Positions 63,779 through 64,000 of a stretch of DNA of 64,000 bases are shown here, in pieces; position 1 is the stretch's first letter; every line of letters begins with the position of its first letter. The stretch is from Shinella granuli (GTDB lineage Bacteria; Pseudomonadota; Alphaproteobacteria; Rhizobiales; Rhizobiaceae). The stretch is from positions 1-64,000 of the forward strand of contig NZ_SLVX01000018.1 of the NCBI RefSeq assembly GCF_004341885.1. Direction: 5' to 3'. A program made the translations under genes and the position numbers. The notes under the pieces are model-generated. The model searched no databases. It worked only from the letters and a program-made list of their open reading frames with translations, and was not told the DNA's origin.

Positions 63779-64000
63779 TTATGATGGTTTGCGGACCGTC
63801 TTGAGATAGCGTCCCATGACGATCAGGATGACGAGCACGTTGACGGCGATCAGCATCGCGCCGAGCGCGTTGATCTTCGGCGTGAGGCCGGTCTTCAGCA
63901 TGGCGTAGATCTGGATCGGCAGCGGCGTGGAGCCGACGCCGGAGACGAAGGTCGAGACGACGAAATTGTCGAAGGAAATCACCGCGCAGAGCAGGAAGGC
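63779..64000 (-). CDS. Polyamine-type ABC transporter permease (PotC-like), C-terminal part
   Basis: About 73 residues of the C-terminus are in the window and the gene continues past 64000. ISFDNFVVSTFVSGVGSTPL matches the SxDDFxxxxFxxG region of PotC permeases, followed by PIQIYAMLKTGLTPKINALG, a last membrane helix and the tail GRYLKTVRKPS. It lies 27 bases upstream of the binding-protein gene in the same leftward operon. Confidence 0.85.
   Translation of the reverse strand, partial: AFLLCAVISFDNFVVSTFVSGVGSTPLPIQIYAMLKTGLTPKINALGAMLIAVNVLVILIVMGRYLKTVRKPS

Overview
The window is about 64 kb of high-GC DNA (roughly 62-65% by eye) from an alphaproteobacterium of the Rhizobiaceae type (Rhizobium/Ensifer/Shinella-like). 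The reasons are the density of ABC importers paired with catabolic enzymes, an IolD-type inositol enzyme, and PhnA/PhnY proteins whose catalytic residues fall at the same numbers as in the Sinorhizobium meliloti enzymes. No rRNA, tRNA, replication gene or CRISPR array was seen. The content is accessory catabolism, as on a rhizobial megaplasmid or chromid. These are calls by reading; no search was run.

Layout. (1) 1-4040: the end of an IS21-family element interrupts a tautomerase gene. Then comes an aldehyde dehydrogenase / HpcH aldolase / 2-hydroxyacid dehydrogenase operon, ending in a transporter-gene deletion scar and a terminator. (2) 4117-6642: a chemoreceptor. (3) 6799-18913: an RpiR regulator and a cyclitol (inositol-like) cluster with IolG, IolD, two further Gfo/Idh/MocA oxidoreductases, an SDR, a TIM-barrel isomerase and an RbsABC-type importer. 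A truncated RpiR gene follows. (4) 19294-29901: an aromatic-acid locus with a Liv importer, a CoA transferase, an MhpA-like hydroxylase, a GntR regulator, an FAH-type hydrolase and a type I extradiol dioxygenase. (5) 30264-32580: a Tat-exported amidohydrolase and an outer-membrane barrel protein. (6) 32625-39374: a LacI regulator, a GH88 glycuronyl hydrolase and a sugar importer. (7) 39434-47913: a phosphonate module with PhnY, PhnA, a LysR regulator, an iron alcohol dehydrogenase and a PhnDCEE importer. (8) 48201-58377: a MocR-controlled locus with a GMC oxidoreductase, an enolase-superfamily enzyme, an aldehyde dehydrogenase and a polyamine-type importer. (9) 58463-64000: a convergent operon with an AruI-like ThDP decarboxylase, an HpcH aldolase, an RraA-type protein and a second polyamine-type importer that runs off the window.

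The most useful non-gene signals are repeated operator-like motifs that link each regulator to its likely targets. TTGCA-N12-(A/T)TGCAATA lies before the 553 operon, the RpiR gene and iolD. ATAATATATTTT lies at both divergent promoters of the aromatic locus. CTATGAT(A/T)ATCCG lies at both phosphonate promoters. A TGGT/TGGAC direct repeat at an exact 22-bp offset lies at all three promoters of the MocR locus. A second recurring signal is a GC-rich hairpin between the binding-protein gene and the ATPase gene in the four importers that have that gene order.
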